Below are positions 6,365 to 14,857 of a stretch of DNA of 24,740 nt, one piece after another. Below the pieces are notes generated by a model, which did no database searches, was not told the origin of the DNA, and saw only the letters and a program-made list of their open reading frames with translations. Both the position numbers and the translations under genes were made by a program. Every line of letters begins with the position of its first letter. The first letter of the stretch is position 1. Source of the DNA: Streptomyces sp. NRRL S-244 (lineage in GTDB: Bacteria > Actinomycetota > Actinomycetes > Streptomycetales > Streptomycetaceae); assembly GCF_000717915.1 (NCBI RefSeq), contig NZ_JOCX01000047.1, forward strand, positions 1 through 24,740. Reading direction: 5' to 3'.

Positions 6365-6802
6365 TCAGAACTCGGCGGTCACCTCGTCGTCGGAGCGCCC
6401 GACGGAGTCCTGCTGGTACTCGTCCTCGTAGGCCTGCCGGATCCGCTCGATGCGCGCGCTGCGCTCCTCGGCCTCCTTCTGCGGGTAGAGCAGCACCACC
6501 TCGTAGGAGGTCTCGCGGATGACCTTTCCGGCCCGCTGCCACTGGCCGTGCCCGTCCAGGATGGTGAGCCCCTCCGGGAAGGCGGGGGTGATCTCCCGGT
6601 CCAGGAAGTCCATGAACTCCCGCTCCGCGACGGGGGCCCGGCCGCCGGGGCGCTCGGTGCCGAAATAGAGGGTGGTCTCCTGGTAGGGCTCGCCCACGTG
6701 GCTGTGCAGTGCCGCCCCGACCAGGGCCGGGATCCCGGCTCCGAGGAGGGCGAGGAGGACGCCGCCGCCCACCCTCCCGCGCGTGTCAGAAATGAAGTTC
6801 AC
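6365..6802 (-). CDS. DUF3574 domain protein with N-terminal membrane anchor
   Basis: This 145-residue protein has one hydrophobic segment (about 12-33, GGGVLLALLGAGIPALVGAAL) and then a soluble DUF3574-type domain: ETTLYFGTERPGG (42-54), FMDFLDREITPAFPEGLTIL (63-82), GHGQWQ (84-89) and VIRETSYEVVLLYP (94-107). It ends in an acidic tail. It is probably exported and membrane-anchored; the role of the family is unknown. I chose the GTG at 6802. The frame is open up to a GTG at 6877, but that codon lies within the hairpin terminating tRNA-Tyr, so a start there is unlikely. No strong ribosome site marks 6802, so the exact start is uncertain. Confidence 0.8.
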   Translation of the reverse strand: MNFISDTRGRVGGGVLLALLGAGIPALVGAALHSHVGEPYQETTLYFGTERPGGRAPVAEREFMDFLDREITPAFPEGLTILDGHGQWQRAGKVIRETSYEVVLLYPQKEAEERSARIERIRQAYEDEYQQDSVGRSDDEVTAEF

Positions 6803-6863
6803 GTCCAGAGAACGAACAGGGGACCCGGACGATGCGGTGGGCCGGATCGTTGGGCCATACGAG

Positions 6864-6903
6864 GAGACCCCCGCCACTGCGTTTCCGCAGTAACGGGGGT
6901 CTC
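6864..6903 (-). terminator. Hairpin terminator after tRNA-Tyr
   Basis: GAGACCCCCG (6864-6873) pairs with 6894-6903, and ACTGCG (6876-6881) pairs with CGCAGT (6886-6891) around a four-base loop. Only two mismatched positions separate the stems. It lies just past the 3' end of tRNA-Tyr on the minus strand. Confidence 0.78.
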
Positions 6904-6911
6904 ACATCGCG

Positions 6912-6993
<82 letters not shown>

Positions 6994-7191
6994 ATGATCG
7001 CTGCCATTTTTCCGCCTTGCGGCGGTGCTCCCTGGCAACGACGTAAACGATACCCGATGCTCGGGGGTGCTTCGCCACCGGATTGATCAGCACTGCGGGC
7101 GGGCGCGGTGGCTAGGCTTTGCCGAGCGGGCCGGGGATGTCCGGCCGCGCCCTCCGGGGCAATGACAGCCGACTTCAAGGAGCCACAGCAC

Positions 7192-7680
7192 ATGGCCGAC
7201 TCCAGTTTCGACATCGTCTCGAAGGTCGAGCGGCAGGAGGTCGACAACGCCCTCAACCAGGCCGCCAAGGAACTCTCGCAGCGCTACGACTTCAAGGGCA
7301 CCGGCGCCACCATCGCCTGGTCCGGCGAGAAGATCCTGATGGAGGCGAACTCCGAGGAGCGCGTCAAGGCCGTCCTCGACGTGTTCGAGACCAAGCTGGT
7401 CAAGCGCGGGATCTCGCTGAAGGCGCTCGACGCCGGCGAGCCGCAGCTGTCCGGCAAGGAGTACAAGATCTTCGCCTCGATCGAGGAGGGCATCTCCCAG
7501 GAGAACGCCAAGAAGGTCGCGAAGATCATCCGGGACGAGGGCCCCAAGGGCGTCAAGGCCCAGGTCCAGGGCGAGGAGCTGCGCGTCAGCTCCAAGAGCC
7601 GTGACGACCTGCAGGCCATCCAGGCCCTCCTCAAGGGCAAGGACCTCGACTTCGCGATCCAGTTCGTGAACTACCGCTGA
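7192..7680 (+). CDS. yajQ: YajQ-family nucleotide-binding protein (UPF0234)
   Basis: The 162-residue protein reads [20 protein letters not shown] at the start, then [17 protein letters not shown]. It ends [20 protein letters not shown] before FVNYR, all conserved marks of YajQ. The family has two ferredoxin-like folds. Members bind nucleotides, and some bind cyclic di-GMP and act as effectors in pathogens; whether that holds in Streptomyces is not known from sequence. AAGGAG (7177-7182) nine bases upstream fixes the ATG at 7192 over an in-frame upstream start at 7108. A TAGGCT at 7113-7118 may be the -10 box. tRNA-Tyr is divergent upstream, and a strong hairpin follows, so the gene is probably transcribed alone. 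Confidence 0.96.
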   Translation: MADSSFDIVSKVERQEVDNALNQAAKELSQRYDFKGTGATIAWSGEKILMEANSEERVKAVLDVFETKLVKRGISLKALDAGEPQLSGKEYKIFASIEEGISQENAKKVAKIIRDEGPKGVKAQVQGEELRVSSKSRDDLQAIQALLKGKDLDFAIQFVNYR

Positions 7681-7704
7681 TCGCGGTCCCCCCTCTGCCG
7701 TCCG

Positions 7705-7739
7705 GCGGCCCGGCGGTCCTTTTCGGACCGTCGGGCCGC
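7705..7739 (+). terminator. Hairpin terminator after yajQ
   Basis: A 15-bp stem (7705-7719 with 7725-7739, one G-T wobble) encloses the loop TTTTC. It begins 25 bases past the yajQ stop. Confidence 0.78.
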
Positions 7740-7900
7740 GGCTGTTTCCGGAGGCCTCGGCTGCTTCGGGGGCGTGCGGATCATGTGCCCGGCGTGCACG
7801 GCGCGTGCGCCTCAGTAGCCCCCAATGAGCACTTGGGCAACCGTGCACGCGCCCGCCAACCTGGCGGTATTCATCGCCGCGGGACAGGGGAGGGACACGG

Positions 7901-9328
7901 ATGCCTGAGGCCGGCACGTTTCGCGAAGACTTCGGGGCGTCCGTCGTGGTCGCGCTCGTCGCGCTGCCACTGTGCGTGGGCGTGGCGGTCGCCTCCGGCG
8001 TACCCGCCGAGCTGGGGATCGTGACCGGGGTGGTGGGAGGACTGGTCACCGGCTGGTTCCCGGGGAGCTCGCTCCAGGTGAGCGGGCCGGCGGCCGGGCT
8101 CACCGTGCTCGTCTACGAGGCGGTGCACACGCACGGGGCCCGCGCACTGGGCGTCCTGGTGCTGGCCGCCGGGGTACTGCAGCTGTGCATGGGGGCGCTG
8201 CGGCTCGGGCGGTGGTTCCGGGCCATCTCCGTCGCCGTCGTGCACGGGATGCTCGCCGGGATCGGACTCGTGCTGATCGCGGGGCAGCTGTACGCCCTGG
8301 GCGGCGTACCGGCTCCCGGCGCGACCCTGGAGAAGTTCGCCGCGGTGCCGGCGCTCGCCGCCGAGGCCGACTGGGCCGCCGTGGCCCTCGGGGCCGGGAC
8401 CATCGCCGTCCTCGTGGCCTGGCGCCGGATGCCGGCCCGGCTGCGGCTGGTACCGGGCGCGCTGGTCGGGGTGGCGGCCGCCACCGCCGTGTCGGTGATG
8501 CTGCGGCTGCCCGTCGAGAAGGTGACGGTGACCGGGGTCCTGGGGGCCATCGCCCCGCCCGGCTGGGCGGACTTCGGGCTGCTGGCCTCCGCCGGGGCGC
8601 TCGGCACCGTGATCGCCCTGACGCTGATCGCCTCCGCCGAGACCCTGTTCAGCGCGGCCGCCGTCGACCGGATGCACGACGGGCCGCGGACCCACTACGA
8701 CCGGGAGCTCGTGGCACAGGGCGTCGGCAACACCGTCTGCGGACTGCTCGGGGCGCTGCCGATGACCGCCGTGATCGTGCGCAGCGCGGCCAACGTGGAG
8801 GCCGGGGCCCGCACCCGGGCCTCCCGGGTCATGCACGGCGGCTGGCTGCTGCTGTTCGCCGTCGCGCTCCCCCAGCTGCTCCAGATCGTGCCGCTCGCCG
8901 CGCTGGCCGGGGTGCTGCTGCACGCCGGATGGAAGCTGCTGCCGGCCCGGGCCGTCGCCGGCCTGTGGCGTACGCACCGGGGCGAGGCGGTGGTGCTGGT
9001 GGCGACGGCCTCCGCCGTCGTGGCCACCAACCTCTTCGAAGGGGTGCTGATCGGGCTGGGGCTCGCCGTGGTCAAGGCGGCCTGGGAGACCTCGCACGTG
9101 CACATCGAGGAGGTGTGGGAGGGCGGGGAGCTCCACGTCCAGGTCCTGGGGAGCGCCAGCTTCCTGCGGCTGCCGAAGCTGCTCGACGAACTGGACGCGC
9201 TGCCGGCCGGACACCCCGTGCGCCTCGACCTGAGCGGGCTGCGCCACCTCGACCACGCCTGCCTGACGGCCCTCAACGGCTGGGAGCAGAACCGGACGCC
9301 ACTGACCGGCCGCGAAGGCGTCATCTAG
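7901..9328 (+). CDS. SulP-family anion transporter with C-terminal STAS-like segment
   Basis: The 475-residue integral membrane protein begins with a short N-terminus and helix 1 (VVVALVALPLCVGVAVASG, 15-33). The SulP signature GSSLQVSGPAAGLTVLV (55-71) follows, and LTLIASAETLFSAAAVDRM is the conserved helix 8 region. After the last helix, a cytoplasmic part (about 385-470) with HVQVLGSASFLRLPKL and VRLDLSGLRHLDHACLTAL resembles a compact STAS domain. Relatives carry sulfate, bicarbonate or other anions; the substrate here cannot be assigned. It lacks the carbonic-anhydrase fusion seen in some actinobacterial SulP proteins. GGAGGG precedes the ATG by about seven bases. An APC permease starts 18 bases downstream. 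Confidence 0.92.
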   Translation: MPEAGTFREDFGASVVVALVALPLCVGVAVASGVPAELGIVTGVVGGLVTGWFPGSSLQVSGPAAGLTVLVYEAVHTHGARALGVLVLAAGVLQLCMGALRLGRWFRAISVAVVHGMLAGIGLVLIAGQLYALGGVPAPGATLEKFAAVPALAAEADWAAVALGAGTIAVLVAWRRMPARLRLVPGALVGVAAATAVSVMLRLPVEKVTVTGVLGAIAPPGWADFGLLASAGALGTVIALTLIASAETLFSAAAVDRMHDGPRTHYDRELVAQGVGNTVCGLLGALPMTAVIVRSAANVEAGARTRASRVMHGGWLLLFAVALPQLLQIVPLAALAGVLLHAGWKLLPARAVAGLWRTHRGEAVVLVATASAVVATNLFEGVLIGLGLAVVKAAWETSHVHIEEVWEGGELHVQVLGSASFLRLPKLLDELDALPAGHPVRLDLSGLRHLDHACLTALNGWEQNRTPLTGREGVI

Positions 9329-9334
9329 CTCGGT

Positions 9335-9340
9335 TACCCT
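9335..9340 (+). promoter_or_regulatory. Candidate -10 box (TACCCT) before the APC permease
   Basis: TACCCT ends six bases before the GTG at 9347, which has no Shine-Dalgarno sequence. This would give a leaderless message separate from read-through of the SulP gene. No matching -35 was found. Confidence 0.35.
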
Positions 9341-9346
9341 CCGCCC

Positions 9347-10594
9347 GTGAACAACGGGTTGAAACGCACGCTGGGCGTCTTCGACGCCGTCGTCGTCGGG
9401 CTGGGGGCCATGGTCGGGGCGGGCATCTTCGCCGCGCTCGCCCCGGCGGCGGGCGCGGCGGGGCCCGCGGGCGGCGCGCTGCTCGCGGCCCTGGCGGTGG
9501 CGGCCCTGATCGCCTACTGCAACGCGCACTCCTCGGCGCGGCTGGCCGCCCGCCATCCGGCCTCCGGCGGGACCTACGTGTACGGGCGGGAGCGGCTCGG
9601 CCCGTTCTGGGGATACCTGGCCGGCTGGGGCTTCGTCATCGGCAAGACCGCCTCGTGCGCGGCGATGGCGCTCACCGTGGGGGCGTACGTGTGGCCCGGG
9701 CAGCAGCGTGCCGTGGCCGTCGCGGCGGTGGTGGCGCTGACCGCCGCGAGCTACGGCGGGGTACAGAAGTCCGCCCGGATCGCCCGGGTGATCGTGGCGG
9801 CGGTGCTGGCCGTGCTGGCCGGGGTCGTGGTGGTGTGCCTGGCGTCCGGCGCGGCGGACGCCGGACGGCTCGGCGGCCTGGGCGGGGGCGGTGTGGGCGG
9901 TCTGCTCCAGGCGGCCGGGCTGCTGTTCTTCGCTTTCGCGGGCTACGCCCGGATCACCACCCTGGGCGAGGAGGTGCGTGATCCGGAGCGCACGATCCCG
10001 CGGGCGGTGCCCCTCGCCCTGGGGATCGCCCTGCTCGTGTACGCCGCGGTGGCGGTGGCGGCGCTGTCGGTGCTCGGCGCCGAGGCGCTGGCGGCTTCGG
10101 CCGCCCCGCTGGCCGACGCGGTACGGGCGGCCGGTGTGCCCGGACTGACCCCCGTGGTCCGGGTCGGGGCGGCCCTGGCGGCGCTGGGCTCGCTGCTGGC
10201 CCTGGTGCTCGGGGTGTCGCGGACCACCCTGGCGATGGCCCGGGACGGCCATCTCCCCCGCGCGCTGGCCGCCGTACATCCCCGGCATCAGGTGCCGCAC
10301 CACGCGGAGCTCGCCGTGGGCGCGGTGGTCGCGGTGCTCGCGGCGACCACCGATCTGCGGGGCGCGATCGGTTTCTCTTCCTTCGGGGTGCTGGCCTACT
10401 ACGCGATCGCGAACGCTTCGGCGTGGACTCTCGATTCAGGTGTCAAGGGCCGGGCCGTGGCAGCGCTCGGGCTGTCCGGCTGTGTCGTACTGGCCTGCGC
10501 GCTGCCCGCCGCGTCGGTGGTCGCGGGGGCGGCCGTGCTGGCGCTGGGCGCGGTGGCCTACGGGGTCCGTGCGGGGCTCACGCGCGGGGCGTGA
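9347..10594 (+). CDS. APC-family amino acid permease
   Basis: The 415-residue, roughly 12-helix transporter has the helix 1 glycine motif GLGAMVGAGIF (residues 18-28), where substrate carboxylate and sodium or proton sites lie in the APC (LeuT) fold. It also has ASGGTYVYGRERLGPFWGYLAGW (73-95) and FFAFAGYARITTLGEEVRDP before ERTIPRA (195-221), all typical of amino acid/polyamine permeases. It is somewhat short and ends directly after the last helix. The start is GTG, 18 bases after the SulP stop, with no ribosome site. The next gene converges from the minus strand 114 bases away, with no clear hairpin between. The substrate is unknown. Confidence 0.92.
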   Translation: MNNGLKRTLGVFDAVVVGLGAMVGAGIFAALAPAAGAAGPAGGALLAALAVAALIAYCNAHSSARLAARHPASGGTYVYGRERLGPFWGYLAGWGFVIGKTASCAAMALTVGAYVWPGQQRAVAVAAVVALTAASYGGVQKSARIARVIVAAVLAVLAGVVVVCLASGAADAGRLGGLGGGGVGGLLQAAGLLFFAFAGYARITTLGEEVRDPERTIPRAVPLALGIALLVYAAVAVAALSVLGAEALAASAAPLADAVRAAGVPGLTPVVRVGAALAALGSLLALVLGVSRTTLAMARDGHLPRALAAVHPRHQVPHHAELAVGAVVAVLAATTDLRGAIGFSSFGVLAYYAIANASAWTLDSGVKGRAVAALGLSGCVVLACALPAASVVAGAAVLALGAVAYGVRAGLTRGA

Positions 10595-10708
10595 GCGCCC
10601 GCCCGGGTATCCCCTGCTCCGGCAACCGCTCGGTCTCGTCCATGCATTCATCGTGACCCACACCACTGACAATCGCCCCGACCTGCACCGATGCCCTCAG
10701 AGCCGTCG

Positions 10709-11689
10709 TCAGTTCCCGTTCCGCCCCGGGCCCTTGTCCGCGTCGTCCCGCGCCGAGTCGTACCCGATGAAGTACGTGGGCCGGCGCTGCACCGCGGTGT
10801 AGATCCGGCCGATGTACTCGCCGAGCAGCCCCACGCAGATCAGCTGCACACCGCCGAGGAACAGCATGGCGACGAACAGCGAGCTCCAGCCGGGCACGGT
10901 CTTGCCGAGCAGGAAGACCACCAGCGTCCAGGCGATCATCACGAAGCAGGTGACGAAGCTGATGACGCCGAGCCAGGTGGCGATCCGCAGCGGCGCGGCC
11001 GAGAAGTTGGTGATGCCGTCCACGGCGAGACGGATCATCTTGCTCAGCGGGTACTTGGTCTCGCCCGCCACCCGCTCGCCCCGGCGGTACGTCACCTGCC
11101 CGCTCGGGAAACCGAGCCACGGCACCAGCAGCCGGTAGACCTGGTGCTGGTCGGGCAGGGACTTGAGGGCCTCCACCGCCTCGCGGCTGAGCAGCCGGAA
11201 GTCCCCGGCCTGCGCGGGCACCTGCTTGCCGACCATGCGGCGCATCAGCCAGTAGTAGGCGCCGGCGGTGCGGCGCTTGAAGCCGGTGTCGGTGCTGCGG
11301 TCGGAGCGGACGCCGTAGACGATGTCGAGGCTCTCGGACCGGGCCAGGTCCAGCATCTCCGGAATCTTCTCCGGCGGATCCTGGAGGTCGGCGTCGATGC
11401 TGGCCACGTACGCCCCGACCGAGCTGTGCAGCCCGGCGCGCAGGGCGGCCTGGTGCCCGGAGTTGCCGCGCAGCCGGACGATGCGGAGCTCGGGCCAGTC
11501 CGTGCGGAACTTCTCGAGGAGCTCGGCCGTCCGGTCGCTGCTTCCGTCGTCGACCGCGAGGACCTCGTACGGGACGCCGGTGCCGTCGAGCACCGGGCGC
11601 AGGCTGCTCACCAGGGCGGGGAGGGCTTCTTCCTCGTTGTACATCGGCACGATGACCGAGAGGGTCGTGGCCGTGCTCGCAGCCGACAC
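10709..11689 (-). CDS. GT2 membrane glycosyltransferase, GtrB/DPM1-like
   Basis: The 326-residue protein has an N-terminal GT-A domain: SVIVPMYNEEEALPALV (11-27), nucleotide-sugar site VDDGSSDRT (46-54), metal-binding DADLQDPPE (99-107) and DFRLLSR. Two C-terminal helices follow (about 235-260 and 268-295), then GLLGEYIGRIYTAVQRRPTY. This is the form of polyprenyl-phosphate hexosyltransferases (GtrB, dolichol-phosphate mannose synthase type) that load a sugar on undecaprenyl- or polyprenyl-phosphate at the inner membrane face. The GTG at 11689 has AGGAAG six bases before it. The flippase and acceptor transferase usually found beside such genes are not present here. Confidence 0.93.
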   Translation of the reverse strand: MSAASTATTLSVIVPMYNEEEALPALVSSLRPVLDGTGVPYEVLAVDDGSSDRTAELLEKFRTDWPELRIVRLRGNSGHQAALRAGLHSSVGAYVASIDADLQDPPEKIPEMLDLARSESLDIVYGVRSDRSTDTGFKRRTAGAYYWLMRRMVGKQVPAQAGDFRLLSREAVEALKSLPDQHQVYRLLVPWLGFPSGQVTYRRGERVAGETKYPLSKMIRLAVDGITNFSAAPLRIATWLGVISFVTCFVMIAWTLVVFLLGKTVPGWSSLFVAMLFLGGVQLICVGLLGEYIGRIYTAVQRRPTYFIGYDSARDDADKGPGRNGN

Positions 11690-11703
11690 TGGTTCTTCCT
11701 GCC

Positions 11704-11742
11704 CGTGAGTTCTGTCCGTGCGTTCTGTCCGTGAGTGCTGCC
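11704..11742. repeat. 13-bp tandem repeat, 3 copies, upstream of the glycosyltransferase
   Basis: CGTGAGTTCTGTC (11704-11716), CGTGCGTTCTGTC (11717-11729) and CGTGAGTGCTGCC (11730-11742) are contiguous. They fill half of the 77-base gap between the YccF gene and the glycosyltransferase start and may be slippage or a regulator site. Confidence 0.85.
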
Positions 11743-11766
11743 CGAGTTCCTTCGCCGCCCTGCCGC

Positions 11767-12159
11767 CTACCGGGACGCGAACGGCGCGTCGGTCGGGACG
11801 ATCTCACGGCCCAGCGGGAGCAGGGACAGCGGGACCATCTTGAAGTTGGCGATGCCGAACGGGATGCCGATGATCGTCACGCACAGGGCGATGCCCGTGA
11901 CGATGTGGCCGAGGGCCAGCCACCAGCCCGCGAGGACCAGCCACAGCACGTTGCCGACGCAGGACCCCGCGCCCGCGTCGTGGCGCTCGACCGTGGTGTA
12001 GCCGAAGGGCCAGAGCGCGTACACGGCGATGCGGAAGGCCGCGATGCCGAACGGGATGCCGATGATGGTGATGCACAGGATCAGGCCCGCGAGGCAGTAG
12101 CCCAGGAACAGCCAGACGCCGCTGAGAACGAGCCAGATGATGTTCAGGATGGTCTTCAT
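11767..12159 (-). CDS. YccF-domain membrane protein with two tandem YccF repeats
   Basis: The 130-residue protein has two copies of the YccF unit, each with a hydrophobic stretch and the hallmark [21 protein letters not shown] (29-40) and [12 protein letters not shown] (93-104), followed by ALWPFG and SLLPLG. The unit is repeated within one chain, as in most YccF proteins. The function of the family is not known. The ATG overlaps the htpX stop (ATGA), so it is translated with the protease upstream. The short C-terminal tail is polar. Confidence 0.93.
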   Translation of the reverse strand: MKTILNIIWLVLSGVWLFLGYCLAGLILCITIIGIPFGIAAFRIAVYALWPFGYTTVERHDAGAGSCVGNVLWLVLAGWWLALGHIVTGIALCVTIIGIPFGIANFKMVPLSLLPLGREIVPTDAPFASR

Positions 12160-13019
12160 TGGCTACGTCCTGCCATCTGTTCGAGCCGGGCGATGCGCTC
12201 GGCCATCGGAGGGTGCGTCGAGAACATCTTAGAAAGGCCCTGGCCCGGGCGGAACGGGTTGGCGATCATCATGTGGCTCGCGGTCTCCAGCCTGGGCTCG
12301 GGGGGCAGCGGGAGCTGCTTGATGCCGGCGTCGAGCTTGCGCAGGGCGCCGGCCAGGGCGAGCGGGTCGCCGGTGAGCTGGGCGCCGGACGCGTCCGCCT
12401 CGTACTCGCGCGAGCGGCTGATGGCCAGCTGGATCACACTCGCGGCCAGCGGGCCCAGGATCATGATCAGCAGCATGCCCAGGATGCCGGGCCCCTCGTC
12501 GTCATTGGACCGCCCGACCGGGATCAGCCAGGCGAAATTCACCAGGAACATGATGACGGAGGCGAGGGCTCCGGCGACGGAGGAGATCAGGATGTCGCGG
12601 TTGTAGACGTGGCTCAGCTCGTGGCCGATCACCCCGCGCAGCTCGCGCTCGTCGAGGATGCGCAGGATGCCCTCGGTGCAGCAGACCGCGGCGTTGCGCG
12701 GGTTGCGGCCGGTGGCGAACGCGTTGGGCGCCTCGGTCGGCGAGATGTAGAGCCGGGGCATGGGCTGGCGCGCGGAGGTGGAGAGCTCGCGCACCATGCG
12801 GTAGAGCTGTGGGGCCTCGAACTCGCTGACGGGGCGGGCGCGCATCGCGCGTAGAGCCAGCTTGTCGCTGTTCCAGTACGCGTACGCGTTCGTCCCCAGG
12901 GCGATGAGGACGGCGATGATCAGGCCGCCCCGCCCGAAGAAGCTTCCGATGACGATGATGAGTGCGGACAGCCCGCCGAGGAGTACGGCGGTCTTCAGCC
13001 CGTTGTGCCGGCGGTGCAC
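12156..13019 (-). CDS. htpX: HtpX-type membrane zinc metalloprotease (M48)
   Basis: The 287-residue protein has two N-terminal helices (about 10-25 and 31-47), the zinc site HELSH (133-137) preceded by ELRGVIG, two more helices (150-168 and 178-200), and [11 protein letters not shown] (203-213), which supplies the third zinc ligand, Glu205. HtpX cleaves misfolded or damaged inner-membrane proteins in bacteria alongside FtsH. The GTG at 13019 has GGAGGG upstream. The gene lies 281 bases downstream of the nuo operon on the same strand and overlaps the YccF gene by four bases. Read-through from nuoN is possible, but the gap holds repeats and no clear promoter or terminator. Confidence 0.95.
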   Translation of the reverse strand: MHRRHNGLKTAVLLGGLSALIIVIGSFFGRGGLIIAVLIALGTNAYAYWNSDKLALRAMRARPVSEFEAPQLYRMVRELSTSARQPMPRLYISPTEAPNAFATGRNPRNAAVCCTEGILRILDERELRGVIGHELSHVYNRDILISSVAGALASVIMFLVNFAWLIPVGRSNDDEGPGILGMLLIMILGPLAASVIQLAISRSREYEADASGAQLTGDPLALAGALRKLDAGIKQLPLPPEPRLETASHMMIANPFRPGQGLSKMFSTHPPMAERIARLEQMAGRSQ

Positions 13020-13172
13020 GGTACGCCCTCCAAATGGTGCGGCAGGGGAGCCCCGTCCTGGATCTGAGGGTCTACGGTCCAGTGGACCCTCCCTCCCCGC
13101 TCAACGCGAGGTGAGGGCGTCTGGTTCCCAGGGCACGGCGGGCCCGCCGCCCGGGTGACGGGGGCGGCGGGG

Positions 13173-13256
13173 GTACGGCGGGGGCTGGGCCGTACGGGTC
13201 ACGGCGTACGGGTTCACCGCCGTACGGGCCGGCGTACGGGCTTGCGTACGGGCTTG
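13173..13256. repeat. GTACGGG array in the htpX-nuoN gap
   Basis: GTACGG(G/C) begins at 13173, 13192, 13206, 13222, 13234 and 13246, at 12-19 base steps. The last two lie in an exact 12-bp tandem repeat GCGTACGGGCTT (13233-13244, 13245-13256). Each unit holds a GTAC palindrome. The array is upstream of htpX and downstream of nuoN. Confidence 0.8.
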
Positions 13257-13272
13257 CGCGGTGCCGCAGCGC

Positions 13273-13310
13273 CACTGCGGGCTCACTGCGGGCTACTGGC
13301 TCACTGCGGG
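13273..13310. repeat. Three copies of CACTGCGGG around the nuoN stop
   Basis: CACTGCGGG occurs at 13273-13281, 13284-13292 and 13302-13310. The last copy contains the final NuoN codons and part of the stop codon (13301-13303), and the middle copy repeats the same TGA. Confidence 0.88.
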
Positions 13311-14857
13311 AACAGACTGCCCGACGCGAAGCGCAGGACCAGCTCCGGGGCGCCCGACAGCACCACGGCGGTGACCGCGGTGACCGCGATCGCGACGCTG
13401 ACCGGCCACGGGGCCTTCGTACGGGCGCCTTCGGCGGCGGTCTGCGGAGCGCGGAAGAGCAGCGCGGTCCAGCGCAGGTAGTAGTACAGGGCCATGACGA
13501 CGTTGACCGCCATGACCACGGCCAGCCAGCCCAGGCCGGAGTCGACCGCGGACCGGAAGACGGTGACCTTGGCGAAGAGTCCGATGATGCCCGGCGGCAG
13601 GCCCGCCAGGCAGAGCAGGAAGAAGGCCAGCGAGAGGGCGGCCAGCGGGCGCTCGGCGTACAGCCCGCGGTAGTCGCTGATCCGGTGGAGCGGCTTCGTA
13701 CGGCCGACGAGGGCGGCCACGGCGAAGGCGCCGAGGTTCACGACGGCGTACATGAGGGCGTACGCGACGGTGGAGCCGATCTGGTCGCGCCCGGAGTACG
13801 CGGCGGCGGCGATCGGGACCAGCAGGTAGCCGGCCTGGCCGACCGAGGACCAGGCGAGCAGCCGTACGGCGCTGTTCGGGCGGTCGGCGGACTGGCGCAG
13901 CGCGGCGGCGTTGCCCACGGTCATCGTGAGCGCGGCGAGGACGGCGAGGGCCGGGCCCCAGACGTCGGAGTACGCGGGGAAGGCGATCACCGTGACGAGG
14001 ATGAGGCCGGTGAAGCCGACGGCCTTGCCGATCACGGAGAGGTAGCCCGCGATGGGCAGCGGCGCGCCGACGTAGGTGTCCGGGACCCAGAAGTGGAAGG
14101 GGACGGCGGCGGTCTTGAAGGCGAAGCCGACGAGGGTGAGCGCGACCCCGGCCATGGCGAGGGTGTCGAGCTGCCCGGGGACGTCTTCGAGCCGGTCGGC
14201 GACCTGCGTGAGGTGCAGGGAGCCGGTGGCGGCGTAGACGAAGCTGACGCCCAGCAGCGACACGGCGGTGGCGGTGACGGAGGACAGGAAGAACTTGAGG
14301 GCGGCCTCGGAGGAGAGGCGGTCGCCGCGGCGCATGCCGACGAGGGCGAAGGCGGGCAGCGAGGCGACTTCGAGGGCGACGATCAGGGTGGCGAGGTCGC
14401 GGGAGGCGGGCAGCAGGGCGGCGCCGGCGGCGGAGGACAGCAGCAGGAACCAGTACTCGCCGGCCGGCATGCGCGCGTCGCGGACGGCGGTGACCGACAG
14501 CAGGGCGGTGACCAGGGCGCCGGCCAGTACCAGGAACTGGATGACGAGCGCGAAGTGGTCGGCGGTGTAGCTGCACGCGGCGGGGTCGGTGGTGAGGCAG
14601 AAGGTGGCGCGGTCGCCGGCGCGCAGCGGCAGCAGGGCGGCGGTCGCGGCGGCGAGGCCGGCGACGGAGAGCCAGCCGAGCAGCGGCTTGCGCCGCTCCG
14701 GTACGAAGAGGTCGGCGACCAGGACGACCAGGGCGACGGCGGCGGGGAGGACCACGGGGGTGATCGCGAGCCAGTCGACGCTCTGGACGAGGCTCGTGGC
14801 CTCGGCGGCCGGGGCCGCCGAGGGGGCGGACAGAACGGAGGCCGTCAGGGCCGTCAT
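13301..14857 (-). CDS. nuoN: NADH-quinone oxidoreductase subunit N homologue (antiporter-like)
   Basis: The 518-residue, 14-helix proton-pumping subunit has the key helix 5 glutamate in VALEVASLPAFAL (Glu163) and the helix 7 lysine in FAFKTAAVPFHFWVPDTYVGAP (Lys248), both needed for proton movement in this family. WSSVGQAGYLL matches the helix 9-10 region. The start ATG overlaps the nuoM stop (ATGA), with GGAGG seven bases upstream. The first 25 residues are alanine-rich and variable. It is the last gene of the nuoA-N operon, and htpX follows after 281 bases. The stop codon sits in a short repeated sequence. Confidence 0.95.
   Translation of the reverse strand: MTALTASVLSAPSAAPAAEATSLVQSVDWLAITPVVLPAAVALVVLVADLFVPERRKPLLGWLSVAGLAAATAALLPLRAGDRATFCLTTDPAACSYTADHFALVIQFLVLAGALVTALLSVTAVRDARMPAGEYWFLLLSSAAGAALLPASRDLATLIVALEVASLPAFALVGMRRGDRLSSEAALKFFLSSVTATAVSLLGVSFVYAATGSLHLTQVADRLEDVPGQLDTLAMAGVALTLVGFAFKTAAVPFHFWVPDTYVGAPLPIAGYLSVIGKAVGFTGLILVTVIAFPAYSDVWGPALAVLAALTMTVGNAAALRQSADRPNSAVRLLAWSSVGQAGYLLVPIAAAAYSGRDQIGSTVAYALMYAVVNLGAFAVAALVGRTKPLHRISDYRGLYAERPLAALSLAFFLLCLAGLPPGIIGLFAKVTVFRSAVDSGLGWLAVVMAVNVVMALYYYLRWTALLFRAPQTAAEGARTKAPWPVSVAIAVTAVTAVVLSGAPELVLRFASGSLFPQ

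Noticed and set aside
6803..6877. GTG at 6877 as the start of the DUF3574 protein
   Set aside because: It is inside the stem of the tRNA-Tyr terminator and would add a polar segment before the membrane anchor.
7871..10303. An 810-residue open frame on the minus strand opposite the SulP and APC genes
   Set aside because: It is rich in His, Gly, Arg and Pro with no domain, and it mirrors the codon pattern of two clear membrane transporters on the plus strand. Long antisense frames are expected at this G+C content.
10595..10708. Bidirectional terminator between the converging APC and glycosyltransferase genes
   Set aside because: I could not find an inverted repeat of convincing length in the gap.
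13072..13286. Small minus-strand open frames in the htpX-nuoN gap, one with several Pro-Tyr pairs
   Set aside because: Two overlapping frames look equally poor, neither has a ribosome site, and the Pro-Tyr pattern is a direct product of the GTACGGG repeats.
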